Origin: Prauserella aidingensis
GTDB lineage: Bacteria > Actinomycetota > Actinomycetes > Mycobacteriales > Pseudonocardiaceae
Direction: 5' to 3'
Length of the DNA stretch: 64,000 bases
NCBI RefSeq assembly: GCF_024171865.1
Contig: NZ_JAMTCN010000014.1
Location: forward strand, 1 to 64,000
This document shows, one piece after another, positions 7,890-16,546 of the stretch. The stretch's first letter is position 1. The number at the start of each line of letters is the position of its first letter. Position numbers and translations under genes: made by a program. Under the pieces are notes generated by a model. The model saw only the letters and a list, made by a program, of their open reading frames with translations, ran no database searches and was not told where the DNA came from.

Positions 7890-9503
7890 CTAGTAGGCGA
7901 ACGACAACGGCTCGTCGTCCTCGGTGTCGTGGGGCGCGGAGCCCCGGCCACCCGAACCGCCGCCGGGACCGCTGCCACCAGAACCGCCGCCACCGGGGCC
8001 GTCGCCCGAGCCGCCACGGCCCGAACCGTCACCACCCGTCCCGAGGCGGGACGCGACCTTCGCGGGCATCACGCTCTCGACGCCGCCCCGCACGTACTTG
8101 GCCATCAGGAACACCTCGACCACGCCGAGCACCACGTAGAGCAGCGTCAGCGACACCAGGGACAGCCACACCTCGCCCTCGGACACCCTGGACACGGCCA
8201 TCGCGGTGTACATCCACACCCCGTCGACGCCGCTCGGATCCGGGTTCGGCACGACCACGAACGGCTGCCTGCCCATCTCGGTGAAGATCCAGCCCGCGCT
8301 ATTCGCGATGTACGGCAGCGCGATGCTGCCCAGCGCCATCCACGGGAACCAGCGGCCGCCCGGGATCCGCCCGCCGCGCGTCAACCACAGCGTCGCCACG
8401 CCGATCGACATCGACAGCGCGCCGAAGCCGATCATGATCCGGAAACCCCAGTAGGTCACCGGCAGGTTCGGCACGTAGTCCACCGGCTTGCCCGCCAGTT
8501 CGCCGAGCGCGGGGTCGTCCGGGTAGTGCGAGCCGTACTTGTCCTGATACTCACCGACCAGGTCCTGCACGCCCTTGACCTCGGACGAGAAGTCGCCCTC
8601 CGCGAGGAAGGACAGCAACGCGGGCACGGTGAAGGTCTTCACGCTCTCGCAGTCGGCGTCCGCCACGTCTCCCACCGCGATGATCGAGAAACTCGCGGGC
8701 TGCTCGGTCTCGCACAGCGCCTCCGCGGCGGCCATCTTCATCGGCTGCTGCTGGAACATCAGCTTGCCCTGGAAGTCGCCACTGACCACGAGCACGACGA
8801 ACGCCACGACGCCCGTCCACGCCCCCAGCTTCACCGACGAGCGCCACACCGCGCGGTGCTCGTCATGCTCACCGCGCTTGCGCCACAGCCGCCACGCCGC
8901 GATCCCCACGACGAACGCCGCGGCCACCGCGAAGCACCCCGCCACGGTGTGTGGGATCGCGGCCAGCGCCGTGTTGTTGGTCAGCACCGCCCAGATCGAG
9001 TTCATCGTCGGCTTCCCGTCGACGAACTCGGCGCCCACCGGGTGCTGCATCCACGAGTTCGCCGCCAGGATGAAGTACGCCGACGCCACCGTGGCCAGCG
9101 AGAACGCCCACGCACACGCCAGGTGGACCCGCTTCGGCAGCCGGTCCCACCCGAAGATCCACAGTCCGAGGAACACGGACTCGACGAAGAACGCGACGAG
9201 ACCCTCCATCGCGAGCGGCGCACCGAAGACGTCCCCCACGAACCGGGAGTACTCGCTCCAGTTCATCCCGAACTGGAACTCCTGCACGATGCCGGTGACC
9301 ACGCCCATCGCGAAGTTGACCAGCAGCAGCTTGCCCCAGAACTTGGTCATCTTCAGATAGCGCTCGTTGCCGGTGCGCACCCACGCGGTCTGCATGCCCG
9401 CGACCAGCACGGCGAGGCCGATCGTCAACGGCACCATCAGGAAGTGGTAGACGGTCGTGATCCCGAACTGCCACCGCGCGAGCTCCAGTACTTCCACGAC
9501 CAC
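7890..9503 (-). CDS. cydA: Cytochrome bd oxidase subunit I
   Basis: The protein of about 537 residues starts near 'LELARWQFGITTVYHFLMVP', whose His is the conserved heme b595 ligand region. It has the quinol-binding Q-loop region and the diagnostic 'WIFTEMGRQP' (GRQP) motif late in the chain. It binds the three hemes and reduces oxygen together with CydB. The start is ambiguous: GTG at 9503 has GGAG seven bases upstream, while GTG at 9497 gives MEVLELARW. The C-terminus carries an unusual Gly/Ser-rich tail of about 45 residues ending DDEPLSFAY, absent from E. coli CydA and probably cytoplasmic and disordered. It is first in the cydA-cydB-cydDC-kinase series. Confidence 0.95.
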   Translation of the reverse strand: MVVEVLELARWQFGITTVYHFLMVPLTIGLAVLVAGMQTAWVRTGNERYLKMTKFWGKLLLVNFAMGVVTGIVQEFQFGMNWSEYSRFVGDVFGAPLAMEGLVAFFVESVFLGLWIFGWDRLPKRVHLACAWAFSLATVASAYFILAANSWMQHPVGAEFVDGKPTMNSIWAVLTNNTALAAIPHTVAGCFAVAAAFVVGIAAWRLWRKRGEHDEHRAVWRSSVKLGAWTGVVAFVVLVVSGDFQGKLMFQQQPMKMAAAEALCETEQPASFSIIAVGDVADADCESVKTFTVPALLSFLAEGDFSSEVKGVQDLVGEYQDKYGSHYPDDPALGELAGKPVDYVPNLPVTYWGFRIMIGFGALSMSIGVATLWLTRGGRIPGGRWFPWMALGSIALPYIANSAGWIFTEMGRQPFVVVPNPDPSGVDGVWMYTAMAVSRVSEGEVWLSLVSLTLLYVVLGVVEVFLMAKYVRGGVESVMPAKVASRLGTGGDGSGRGGSGDGPGGGGSGGSGPGGGSGGRGSAPHDTEDDEPLSFAY

Positions 9504-9768
9504 GACTCTGCTCCGCGGGCGCGTACCGGCGGCAGGTACGGCGGTCCCGACCACGCCGGGACGTAAGTCCCGGCGACCCCGCCGCGACCACCGTCGAACG
9601 GGACCGTTCGCCCTCCACAGGAAGCGATTTCGGCACGGCGAAAAAAATTGTGAGCCACAGGTTCGAGCAATTTCCGTAGACGCCGAAAATGCCGATTCGC
9701 GGGATCGATCCGCTTGATTTTCGACGATTCCCCTTTATCGTTGAAGTGACCAAGGGGTGAAATCACTG

Positions 9769-10371
9769 ATGTCCACTGCTCTGCCGGCCTTCCTGACGGC
9801 GTTTGCGCTGGTCTTCGTCGCTGAACTGCCGGACAAGACCACCGTCGCGACGCTGGTGCTGACCACGCGTTACCGCGCGGGCGCAGTGTGGACGGGCGTC
9901 ACCGCGGCGTTCGCCGTTCAAACGCTCGTCGCCGTCGTTTTCGGCAGTGCACTGACATTACTTCCGGGACGGCTCGTTTCCGTCGCCGCGGGCGTCATGT
10001 TCGGTATCGGCGCCGCGATCCTGCTGCGCTCGGGATTCCGCACCCGCGACGACGGTGACGAAGACGCCATGCGCGCGGGACCGCCACGCGTTCCGTTCCT
10101 CCGCGCCGCCACCGCGTCGTTCGGCGTCCTGTTCGCCGCCGAATGGGGCGACGCCTCCCAGCTCGCCACGGCCGGTCTCGCCGCCCGCTACGCCGAGCCG
10201 CTCGCCGTCGGCCTCGGCGCGTTCGCGGCGGTCGCGTGCGTCACCGCGCTCGCGATCGGCGTCGGCACCAAACTCCGCCACCGCATCCGCCCGCACCTGC
10301 TGCAGCGGGCCGCCGGCGTGGTGTTCGCGGGACTCGCCGCCTACGCACTCGGCACGGCACTACTCGGCTGA
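9769..10371 (+). CDS. GDT1/TMEM165 (UPF0016) family cation transporter
   Basis: The 200-residue, six-helix membrane protein shows the family's two signature repeats: 'ELPDKTT' near residue 19 and 'EWGDAS' near residue 124 (consensus E-x-G-D-K/R-S/T). Members export or exchange Mn2+ or Ca2+ across the membrane; which ion is moved here cannot be told from the sequence. ATG 9769 was chosen over the GTG at 9757 because the AAGGGG ribosome-binding site abuts that GTG and can only serve the ATG. The 265-base leader between it and the divergent cydA shows an A-run and a weak AAATTG/CAATTT inverted repeat but no recognisable manganese riboswitch. Confidence 0.85.
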   Translation: MSTALPAFLTAFALVFVAELPDKTTVATLVLTTRYRAGAVWTGVTAAFAVQTLVAVVFGSALTLLPGRLVSVAAGVMFGIGAAILLRSGFRTRDDGDEDAMRAGPPRVPFLRAATASFGVLFAAEWGDASQLATAGLAARYAEPLAVGLGAFAAVACVTALAIGVGTKLRHRIRPHLLQRAAGVVFAGLAAYALGTALLG

Positions 10372-10516
10372 GGCCGCGGCGCGGGCTCGAGTGAGGCCGC
10401 CACTCGGCCCGGGACGGCCGACTCGACCGAGACCACGGAGCGACCGAGACGGCGGAACGGCTCACGCCGACGCCGGCCGTGGCCGCTCCCCGCTCCGCGC
10501 CCGGCCGGAGACGTGC

Positions 10517-11377
10517 TCACAGCGCCTCGAGCAACCCCAGGTCCACCAGGTCGCCCACCGGGCGGTCGAACTCCGCACACGCGTACGAGGCGAACATGGC
10601 GCGCACCGCCGTCGCCGCCTCGTCGGACAGGCCACGGGCCTCCTCCGCGAGCGCGGCACCGTCCGTGCTCGCCAGTGCTCCGCGGACGTCACCTCCCGAC
10701 AGGCACCGCGCCGACGCCACCAGCAGGTTCAGGAACCCGTGGTGCTCGATGCCGTCGTCGGCGGTGTGCCGCACCGCGCGGTGCAGGCTGTTCGTGGCCT
10801 TGAACGTCGCACCCGTCGAGCTCGCGACCACCGCCAGGAAGTCGGCCACCTCGTCGACAGCGGGGAAGTTCTCCGGCGACTGGCCACCGCAGCGGATCTT
10901 CGGCCTGCTGCCGTGCTCGATGACCTTCTGCACACCGTCGAGCCAGCCGACGCCACGCCGCGGCTCCACCACGCGCACGACATCCTCGGGGACGAACTCG
11001 GAGACCCGCTCCAGCCAGGTCTCGTCGACGTCCGACGGCGCGGGCATCTCGACCATCTTCAGCGCCAGCAGCTCGCTCCGGGACTCGACGATCGAGATCG
11101 CCTTCGGCACCCCACCGAGGCCCGTGTCGATGATCAGCGACAGCGGCAGCGGTTCGGCCGGCTTGATCTTGATGAGCTCCGTGATCAACTCGGGCAGTCG
11201 CGACGCCTGGCACAGGAAGACGCCCAGCATGCCCGACCGGTCCCCGCCACGAGAAGCGAAGTGCCCCTTCAGCGCCTCCGGCATCGCCGCGTCGCTGGGC
11301 GGAAAGAGCGCCGAGTCGTCGACGAGCCGAGCGAACAGCGGAGGGACTCCGCGAGGGCCGGGGGGCGTGAGTTCCAC
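10517..11377 (-). CDS. Conserved hypothetical protein (no recognised domain)
   Basis: I do not recognise this soluble protein of about 286 residues. It contains 'GVPPLFARLVDDSALFPPSD' near the N-terminus and a mid-region 'KIRCGGQSPENFP' with a later 'SLHRAVRHTADDGIEHHGF', a pattern I associate only loosely with actinobacterial hypotheticals. No signal peptide or membrane helix is seen. The start GTG 11377 is preferred to 11389 because the AGGGG ribosome-binding site lies about 11 bases upstream of it and directly abuts the earlier GTG. It is divergent from the DUF2470 gene, so the shared 163-base promoter region with an iron box may also influence it. Confidence 0.7.
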   Translation of the reverse strand: MELTPPGPRGVPPLFARLVDDSALFPPSDAAMPEALKGHFASRGGDRSGMLGVFLCQASRLPELITELIKIKPAEPLPLSLIIDTGLGGVPKAISIVESRSELLALKMVEMPAPSDVDETWLERVSEFVPEDVVRVVEPRRGVGWLDGVQKVIEHGSRPKIRCGGQSPENFPAVDEVADFLAVVASSTGATFKATNSLHRAVRHTADDGIEHHGFLNLLVASARCLSGGDVRGALASTDGAALAEEARGLSDEAATAVRAMFASYACAEFDRPVGDLVDLGLLEAL

Positions 11378-11508
11378 AGCGCTTGACACCCCTCACACGC
11401 TAATAGCGCCCGCTTCCGGCCTGTATATCGGGATGACGACAGACCGGCAAACGCCACGACCGCGTCCGCCTCACCAGGGTCGCGCCGGTATTCCCCTCAC
11501 GCGAGAGA

Positions 11509-11527
11509 TAGGTTAGCCTCGCCTTAG
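11509..11527. promoter_or_regulatory. IdeR/DtxR-type iron box
   Basis: TAGGTTAGCCTCGCCTTAG matches the 19-bp IdeR/DmdR consensus (TWAGGTWAGSCTWACCTWA) in the left half and centre, with a degenerate right half. It ends 13 bases before the DUF2470 start codon, where bound repressor would block expression when iron is plentiful. Confidence 0.7.
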
Positions 11528-11540
11528 TTGGAGGTGACCG

Positions 11541-12374
11541 GTGACCCGTACCCGTCCGCAGACGCCCCGCACCCCGTTTCCCGCGGAGCGCGCCAAGAGC
11601 ATCGCCACCCGTGGCGGACCCGCCGTCCTGATGCCCGCCGTCGACCGCGACCCCGCGTCGGGCCCGCACACCGAACCCGTGCTGCACCACGTGCACGCGG
11701 GCGGCCGAGCCAGCATCCTGCTGCCCGACGACGACCCGCTGGTGCTCGCCGTCGGCGGCACCGCCACCCCGCCGGGAGAACTCGCCATCACGCTCGAGAT
11801 CACCGACGAGGCACCCGTCGAGCTGCGCAGCCCCGTCCGCGGCCTGCTGTGGCTCACCGGCTGGCTCCGCGGTCTCGACGAACGCGCCGCCCGCACCCGC
11901 GCCACGACGATCGCCGAGCAGCGCGCCGAACCCGACCTCCTCGACCTCGGCCACGGCCTGACGATGCTCGACCTCGTGCCCGCCTCGCTCGTGCTCGCCG
12001 ACTCGGAGGGCACGCACTCGCTGACCGCCCAGACGTTCGGCTCCGCCAGCCCCGACCCGTTCTGCCACCAGGAGTCGACCTGGCTGCGGCACCTCGAACA
12101 CGCCCATCCCGAGGTCGTGACCGCGCTGGCCCGGCACGTCCCCGACGAACTCCGCGGCGGCCGGATCCGCCCGCTCGGCATCGACCGCTACGGCCTGCGG
12201 CTGCGCGTCGAGCACCCCGGCGACCTCGGCGGCGCCGACCCGTTCACCGCCGGCGACACCGGCGCCGTCGACCACGACGTGCGCCTCGCCTTCGACGAAC
12301 CCGTCGACTGCAAGCAGCGGCTCGGAGTGGCCCTGCGCAAGCTCGTCGGCTGCCCGATGCGCCCGCAACCCTGA
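11541..12374 (+). CDS. DUF2470-domain protein, probably iron-regulated
   Basis: The 277-residue protein resembles the DUF2470/pyridoxamine-oxidase-like family. The C-terminal half carries the DUF2470 pattern: '...HPEVVTALARHVPDELRG' followed by 'IDRYGLRLRVEH'. In HugZ-type heme oxygenases and chloroplast relatives this fold binds or handles heme. The N-terminal half is a split-barrel-like region without obvious flavin motifs. GTG 11541 is six bases after a strong GGAGGTG. The iron box just upstream suggests derepression under iron limitation, which fits a role in heme-iron use or a flavin/heme-handling step. No other heme or siderophore genes are adjacent. Confidence 0.75.
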   Translation: MTRTRPQTPRTPFPAERAKSIATRGGPAVLMPAVDRDPASGPHTEPVLHHVHAGGRASILLPDDDPLVLAVGGTATPPGELAITLEITDEAPVELRSPVRGLLWLTGWLRGLDERAARTRATTIAEQRAEPDLLDLGHGLTMLDLVPASLVLADSEGTHSLTAQTFGSASPDPFCHQESTWLRHLEHAHPEVVTALARHVPDELRGGRIRPLGIDRYGLRLRVEHPGDLGGADPFTAGDTGAVDHDVRLAFDEPVDCKQRLGVALRKLVGCPMRPQP

Positions 12375-12470
12375 CGGCACCGCACCCAGCAGCCCAACAG
12401 CGCAGTCCCGGCGGCGCAGTACCGCGCCCGCGGCCACCGCACCCGCAGCCCGCACAGCCCACGCACACGA

Positions 12471-12511
12471 GAACGGCGCCCCCGGGAGCAGTGCTCCCAG
12501 GGGCGCCGTTC
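12471..12511. terminator. Strong bidirectional hairpin
   Basis: GAACGGCGCC and its complement GGCGCCGTTC form the base of an almost perfect hairpin, with GGGAGCA/TGCTCCC closing the loop. It lies between the convergent DUF2470 and BCCT genes and would serve both. Confidence 0.8.
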
Positions 12512-12540
12512 GTCTCGCGCGTGAGCGCTACAGGCAGGCG

Positions 12541-14253
12541 TTACGCCTTGACCTTGTCGTCGGTCCCGTCCTCCGGGTCCTCGACGACGCCGGCATCCAC
12601 GAGGTTGCTCGTCACGTGCTCGGTGAGCTCCTCGCGCTGCATGCGCCGTTGCGCACGTAGCGCCGCCCTGCGTTCGGCACTGAACTCGCGCCAGATCGAT
12701 ACACACATACCGATCATCACGACACTGAACGGCAACGCGATGAGGATCGCGACCAGCTTCAATGTGTCGAGCGCTCCGCCATCACCAGGCAACAGCAGCG
12801 CGATGGCGACCGCACCCTCGGCGACACCCCAGAACACCCGGCTCCAGACCGGCGGGTTCGGGTCGCCGCCCGAGGACAGCATGTCGACCACGAGCGAGCC
12901 GGAGTCGGACGAGGTCACGAAGAACAGCACGATCAGGATGATCGCGCCGACGATGACCACCGAACCGCCGGGCAGGCCTTCGAGCATGGCGAACAGCGAC
13001 GTGTTCGTGTCGACCGTCGCGGCACCGTCCTCGCCGACACCGATCAGGCCACCCTGGCCCCACAGCTCACGGTAGAGCGCGGTGCCGCCCATGGCGCAGA
13101 ACCAGAGGATCGCGACCACGGTCGGAACGAGCAGCACACCGGCGACGAACTGACGCACCGTGCGACCACGCGAGATCCGCGCGATGAACACACCCACGAA
13201 GGGCGCCCACGAGATCCACCAGGCCCAGTAGTACGTGGTCCACCAGCCCTGCCACGCGGTGCCGTCCTCACCCGAGTACGCAGTGGTGTTGACGCTCATC
13301 TGCAGGATGTTCTGCAGGTAGTCACCGAGCGACTGGACCGCGTCACGGAAGATGAACAGGGTCGGGCCCGCGATCAGCACGAACAGCAACAACGCGGCCG
13401 CGAGGCCGAGGTTGATGTTCGAGATGTACTTGATGCCCTTCTTCAGACCCGTGACCACGGAGATCACCGCGGCCGTCGTGATCGCACCGATCAGGACCAC
13501 GTAGGTCAGGTTGTTCGGCTCCTCGATGACATCGATGAAGCTCAGGCCGGCCGCGACCTGCATGACGCCGAGACCCAGCGACGTCGCGACACCGAAGAGG
13601 GTGCCACAGATCGCCGCGACGTCGATGACGTCGCCGATCCAGCCGTTGACCTTCCGACCCAGCACGCCCTCGAGGGCCCACCGGATCGACACCGGGCGCT
13701 TCTTCCGGTGGATGGCGTACGCGATGGCCACACCGACCACCACGTAGATCGCCCACGGGTGCAGACCCCAGTGCAAGATCGTCTGCAGGATCGAGTCGTG
13801 GGCACCCGCTTCGGTGCCCTCCTCGATCCCCGTCGCCCGGTTCGGAATACCGGCGAAGTGGTTGAGCGGCTCCGCCACCCCCCAGAACACCAGGCCGATA
13901 CCCATACCGGCCGCGAACAGCATCGCGAACCACGAACCGAGACCGAACTCCGGGCCCTCGTCGTCGGGACCGAGCTTGATGTCACCGAAGTGGCTGACAC
14001 CGATCCAGATCGCGAAGACCACGAACACGGACACGAGCAGCAGGTAGTACCAGCTGAACGTACCGATCACGGCGTCCTGAATGTTGCCGACGATCTCCGC
14101 GACGGAGTCGGGGAAGATCACCGAAATCAGGACGAAGGCCAGCACGATGATCACGGAGGGCCAGAAGACCCTCGGCGCGATCCCCTTGTGACCAGCAGGT
14201 TGGTCGTCCGGCGATGTGGATGGCGCGGCCTCAGCTGCTGACGTTTCCGCCAC
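12541..14253 (-). CDS. BCCT-family betaine/choline/carnitine transporter (first copy)
   Basis: This 570-residue, 12-helix transporter has BCCT family features: 'AAGMGIGLVFWGVAEPLNHF' and the signature region 'TTYYWAWWISWAPFVGVFIA' (aromatic box that binds quaternary ammonium groups), then 'ARISRGRTVRQF'. It would take up a compatible solute or quaternary amine by Na+ symport (BetP type) or exchange. The GTG at 14253 was chosen because AAGGAGGAG lies six bases upstream; the in-frame ATG 14271 is inside that ribosome-binding site. The C-terminal cytoplasmic tail is short and charged (ends TDDKVKA). A second BCCT gene lies at 19911. The substrate is unknown. Confidence 0.92.
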   Translation of the reverse strand: MAETSAAEAAPSTSPDDQPAGHKGIAPRVFWPSVIIVLAFVLISVIFPDSVAEIVGNIQDAVIGTFSWYYLLLVSVFVVFAIWIGVSHFGDIKLGPDDEGPEFGLGSWFAMLFAAGMGIGLVFWGVAEPLNHFAGIPNRATGIEEGTEAGAHDSILQTILHWGLHPWAIYVVVGVAIAYAIHRKKRPVSIRWALEGVLGRKVNGWIGDVIDVAAICGTLFGVATSLGLGVMQVAAGLSFIDVIEEPNNLTYVVLIGAITTAAVISVVTGLKKGIKYISNINLGLAAALLLFVLIAGPTLFIFRDAVQSLGDYLQNILQMSVNTTAYSGEDGTAWQGWWTTYYWAWWISWAPFVGVFIARISRGRTVRQFVAGVLLVPTVVAILWFCAMGGTALYRELWGQGGLIGVGEDGAATVDTNTSLFAMLEGLPGGSVVIVGAIILIVLFFVTSSDSGSLVVDMLSSGGDPNPPVWSRVFWGVAEGAVAIALLLPGDGGALDTLKLVAILIALPFSVVMIGMCVSIWREFSAERRAALRAQRRMQREELTEHVTSNLVDAGVVEDPEDGTDDKVKA

Positions 14254-14408
14254 GAGGCTCTCCTCCTTCATCGTTTCTTTCAACCGCTGCACCCTAGTAG
14301 GCCGTTCGGGCGATTTATCGATAACCGGCCGCATTGTTAGCGGGATCGTGATGATTCACGGTTCCCCCGGTCGGTGCCGAAACCGTGACGGGGCGTTAAC
14401 GTTCCCCG

Positions 14409-15254
14409 GTGTCATCGGGCTCACGCGAGCGTCTGAATCGCTGGCTGCGCAGGTGGTTTGCACCTGACAGCACACTGCTTCCACAGCCGGTTCCCACGGC
14501 GGACGAGGCGCGACGACGGCGGATGCTGACCGTCGAAGTCGTCATTGTGTTTACGATCACACTTGGTTTCGCGGGGCTTCGATCCCTGCTCTCGTTGATC
14601 GACTCACTGTTACGAACCACTTCGTTGAGTGATCAGAGTGTCGCGATCAACGCGCCACAAGCCACCAACGAGTTAATCGACCTCCTTCGTCAGCTACTCA
14701 GTGCCACTCAGCTCGTCGCCTGGGGCGCACTGGGCGTGTACCTGCTGTGGCGCGGGGGCACGAAGCTGGCCGACATCGGCCTTCCCCGCCGCCCACAGGC
14801 CGCCGACCTGCGATGGAGCATCGGCCTCGCCGCACTGATCGGCATCCCCGGACTACTGTTCTACCTCGCCATGTGGCAGTTCGGGCTGAACCTGGCCGTA
14901 CAGCCGTCGACGCTGGACCAGACGTGGTGGCGGCCGATCACGCTGACCCTGTCGGCGTTCGGCAACGGGTTCGCCGAGGAGGTCCTCGTCGTCGGGTACC
15001 TGATCACCCGATTGAGACAGCTCGGCATGGGCGAGAATACGAGCTTGATCATCTCCGCGGTCCTGCGCGGTTCGTACCACCTCTACCAGGGCTTCGGCGG
15101 ATTCCTCGGCAACGTCGCCATGGGATTGATCTTCGGCCGCGTGTGGCAGCGCACGAACCGACTGTGGCCGCTGGTCGCCGCGCACACCCTGCTCGACGTC
15201 TTCGCGTTCGTGGGCTACGCGCTGCTGCGCGACCACGTCTCCTGGCTGCCGTAG
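14409..15254 (+). CDS. CPBP (CAAX/Abi-type) intramembrane protein
   Basis: The 281-residue protein is predicted to have about seven or eight membrane segments. The CPBP/Rce1-like core is near the C-terminus: 'GNGFAEEVLVVGYL' (tandem Glu at 190-191), 'RGSYHLYQGFGG' (His224) and 'AAHTLLDVFAF' (His259). These are the metal/catalytic Glu and His positions of the family. The first motif lacks the usual Arg of EExxxR (Val at that place), so peptidase activity is uncertain. The GTG start has only a weak ribosome-binding site. It diverges from the first BCCT transporter across a 155-base promoter region. Actinobacterial members are mostly of unknown function. Confidence 0.8.
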   Translation: MSSGSRERLNRWLRRWFAPDSTLLPQPVPTADEARRRRMLTVEVVIVFTITLGFAGLRSLLSLIDSLLRTTSLSDQSVAINAPQATNELIDLLRQLLSATQLVAWGALGVYLLWRGGTKLADIGLPRRPQAADLRWSIGLAALIGIPGLLFYLAMWQFGLNLAVQPSTLDQTWWRPITLTLSAFGNGFAEEVLVVGYLITRLRQLGMGENTSLIISAVLRGSYHLYQGFGGFLGNVAMGLIFGRVWQRTNRLWPLVAAHTLLDVFAFVGYALLRDHVSWLP

Positions 15255-15319
15255 CCGATCCCGCTCCGCCCGTGGCGCTGATCACCGACAAGACCATGAC
15301 CAGGAGGTTTGCGACCACA

Positions 15320-15335
15320 TCGAACGTGTGTTCTA
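15320..15335. promoter_or_regulatory. LexA (SOS) box
   Basis: TCGAACGTGTGTTCTA fits the actinobacterial LexA consensus (TCGAAC-N4-GTTCGA) at all positions but one. It overlaps a possible promoter (TTGCGA at 15309-15314, TACTGA at 15334-15339). The only downstream gene is the small ORF at 15526. Confidence 0.6.
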
Positions 15336-15525
15336 CTGATGATCGATGACGGGCCGGGACTGCAGGGGACCCCGGACCGCGGACACGAAGGAAGGTACGT
15401 CGCGGGCACGACAGTTCCGTCGTGACGCGACCCGCCGCCGCCCGCGAGCGGCGGCCGAGCGGGAGACACCGGCCTACGGGGAAGTGCCGGCGAGAAGACG
15501 GAAAGGACTGTCGGAGGGGATGGAG

Positions 15526-15732
15526 ATGGCCTGCAAGATCACGCACCGCGCCCTGCGAGATCAGCAGATCCGGTTCGCGAACCGGGAGGCTGCGGAGCGG
15601 TACGCCGAGATCATGGGCGGCGGCGTCGAGAACTGGGTGTTCACGACCGTGCCGTCGGTGGTCGCCGAGTACGGCTGGGGCCCGTACCCGGAGCGCGCGC
15701 CACGCCGGCGCACGCTCGAACAGGTCGGGTAA
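15526..15732 (+). CDS. Small hypothetical protein downstream of an SOS box
   Basis: This is a 68-residue basic protein, MACKITHRALRDQQIRFA..., ending ...RAPRRRTLEQVG. GGAGGGG lies six bases before ATG 15526, which makes this start better than the ATG at 15520 that abuts it or the far-upstream ATG 15346, whose extra N-terminus is low-complexity. I do not recognise the family. It carries 'NREAAERYAEIM' (helical) and a Trp/Tyr-containing C-terminal half ('VENWVFTTV', 'EYGWGPYPER'). No signal peptide or membrane helix is present. The LexA-type box about 190 bases upstream with no other gene between suggests induction by DNA damage. Confidence 0.6.
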   Translation: MACKITHRALRDQQIRFANREAAERYAEIMGGGVENWVFTTVPSVVAEYGWGPYPERAPRRRTLEQVG

Positions 15733-15755
15733 GGCCCGAGACCCGGCCGCTGCGG

Positions 15756-16472
15756 TCACCACGGCACGGCTGTTCCGTCCCAGGAGAAGAACGCGCCGGT
15801 CGGCCCGTCGTCGGACAGCCGGGCCAGCCGCACGGCCGCGAGAGCCGCCTCGGCCGGGTCGCCGCCTGCCTCGGCCGCCCGCGCGTTGAGCTCGGTGGCC
15901 CGGATTCCCGGAGCGAGCGCGTTGACCTTGAACCCGTCGCCGGACAAGCTCCTGGCGTAGAAGACAGTGAGGGCGTTGAGGGCCGTCTTGGACGAGCGGT
16001 AGGCAGCTGCCGCTCCACCGTCCGGGGTGAACTGGGGATTGATCTCCACACTCCAGGTCAGCGACCCGGTCCCACTGGAGACGTTGACGATGCGCGGATG
16101 CGGCGAGCGTCGCAACGCAGGCAGGAACGCGTTGGTGACGGCTGCAACGCCGAACACGTTGGTCTCGTAGACACGCCGCAGGTCGTCCACGTCCATGTCC
16201 GGCGCCTCGGCGAACGTGTCCGAGACCCCGGCGTTGTTGATCAGGACGTCGAGCGTGGTGACGACCCTGGCCGCGTCCGCGACACTGCCGGAGTCGGTGA
16301 CGTCGAGCTGCAACGGCACGGCGCCGCCGCCGAGCTCGTCGACGGCCGTCCTGCCGCGTTCGACGTCGCGGGACCCGACGTGGACGGTCCACCCGTCGGC
16401 GACCAGCTGGCGGGCAATCTCCTTGCCGATTCCCTTGTTCGCACCCGTGACCAGGGCTGTCGTAGTGTTCAT
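15756..16472 (-). CDS. Short-chain dehydrogenase/reductase
   Basis: This 238-residue classical-type SDR has the cofactor motif 'TGANKGIG' near residue 10, the 'NNAG' strand motif, the catalytic Ser in 'VNVSSGTG' and 'YRSSK' (YxxxK). The TGANKGIG form resembles plant-type carbonyl reductases that use NADPH. The substrate is unknown. ATG 16472 gives a Rossmann start at once; the longer frame upstream is Cys/Arg-rich and overlaps the divergent regulator. The gene faces away from the XRE/MmyB regulator 74 bases away, a very common arrangement in which the regulator controls its neighbour. Confidence 0.9.
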   Translation of the reverse strand: MNTTTALVTGANKGIGKEIARQLVADGWTVHVGSRDVERGRTAVDELGGGAVPLQLDVTDSGSVADAARVVTTLDVLINNAGVSDTFAEAPDMDVDDLRRVYETNVFGVAAVTNAFLPALRRSPHPRIVNVSSGTGSLTWSVEINPQFTPDGGAAAAYRSSKTALNALTVFYARSLSGDGFKVNALAPGIRATELNARAAEAGGDPAEAALAAVRLARLSDDGPTGAFFSWDGTAVPW

Positions 16473-16546
16473 ACCGTGGACGGTGGCATCGCCCCGGCCC
16501 GCCAACCAGGTATCAACGATCCCTCCCACCCGCGATCGGAGGCGGC

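Noticed and set aside
7622-8035. 137-residue minus-strand frame covering the cydA-cydB gap and stopping directly before the cydB ATG
   Set aside because: The TGAATG junction looked like translational coupling, but the frame has no ribosome-binding site, no family resemblance and overlaps the cydA 3' end out of frame.
9640-9700. Manganese (yybP-ykoY) riboswitch or Rex site upstream of the GDT1-type gene
   Set aside because: No conserved riboswitch core was seen, and the TTGTGA stretch has no matching right half for a Rex operator.
15346-15525. N-terminal extension of the SOS-boxed small gene from ATG 15346
   Set aside because: The added 60 residues are Arg/Ala/Pro-rich and lack a ribosome-binding site; the start at 15526 has an excellent one.
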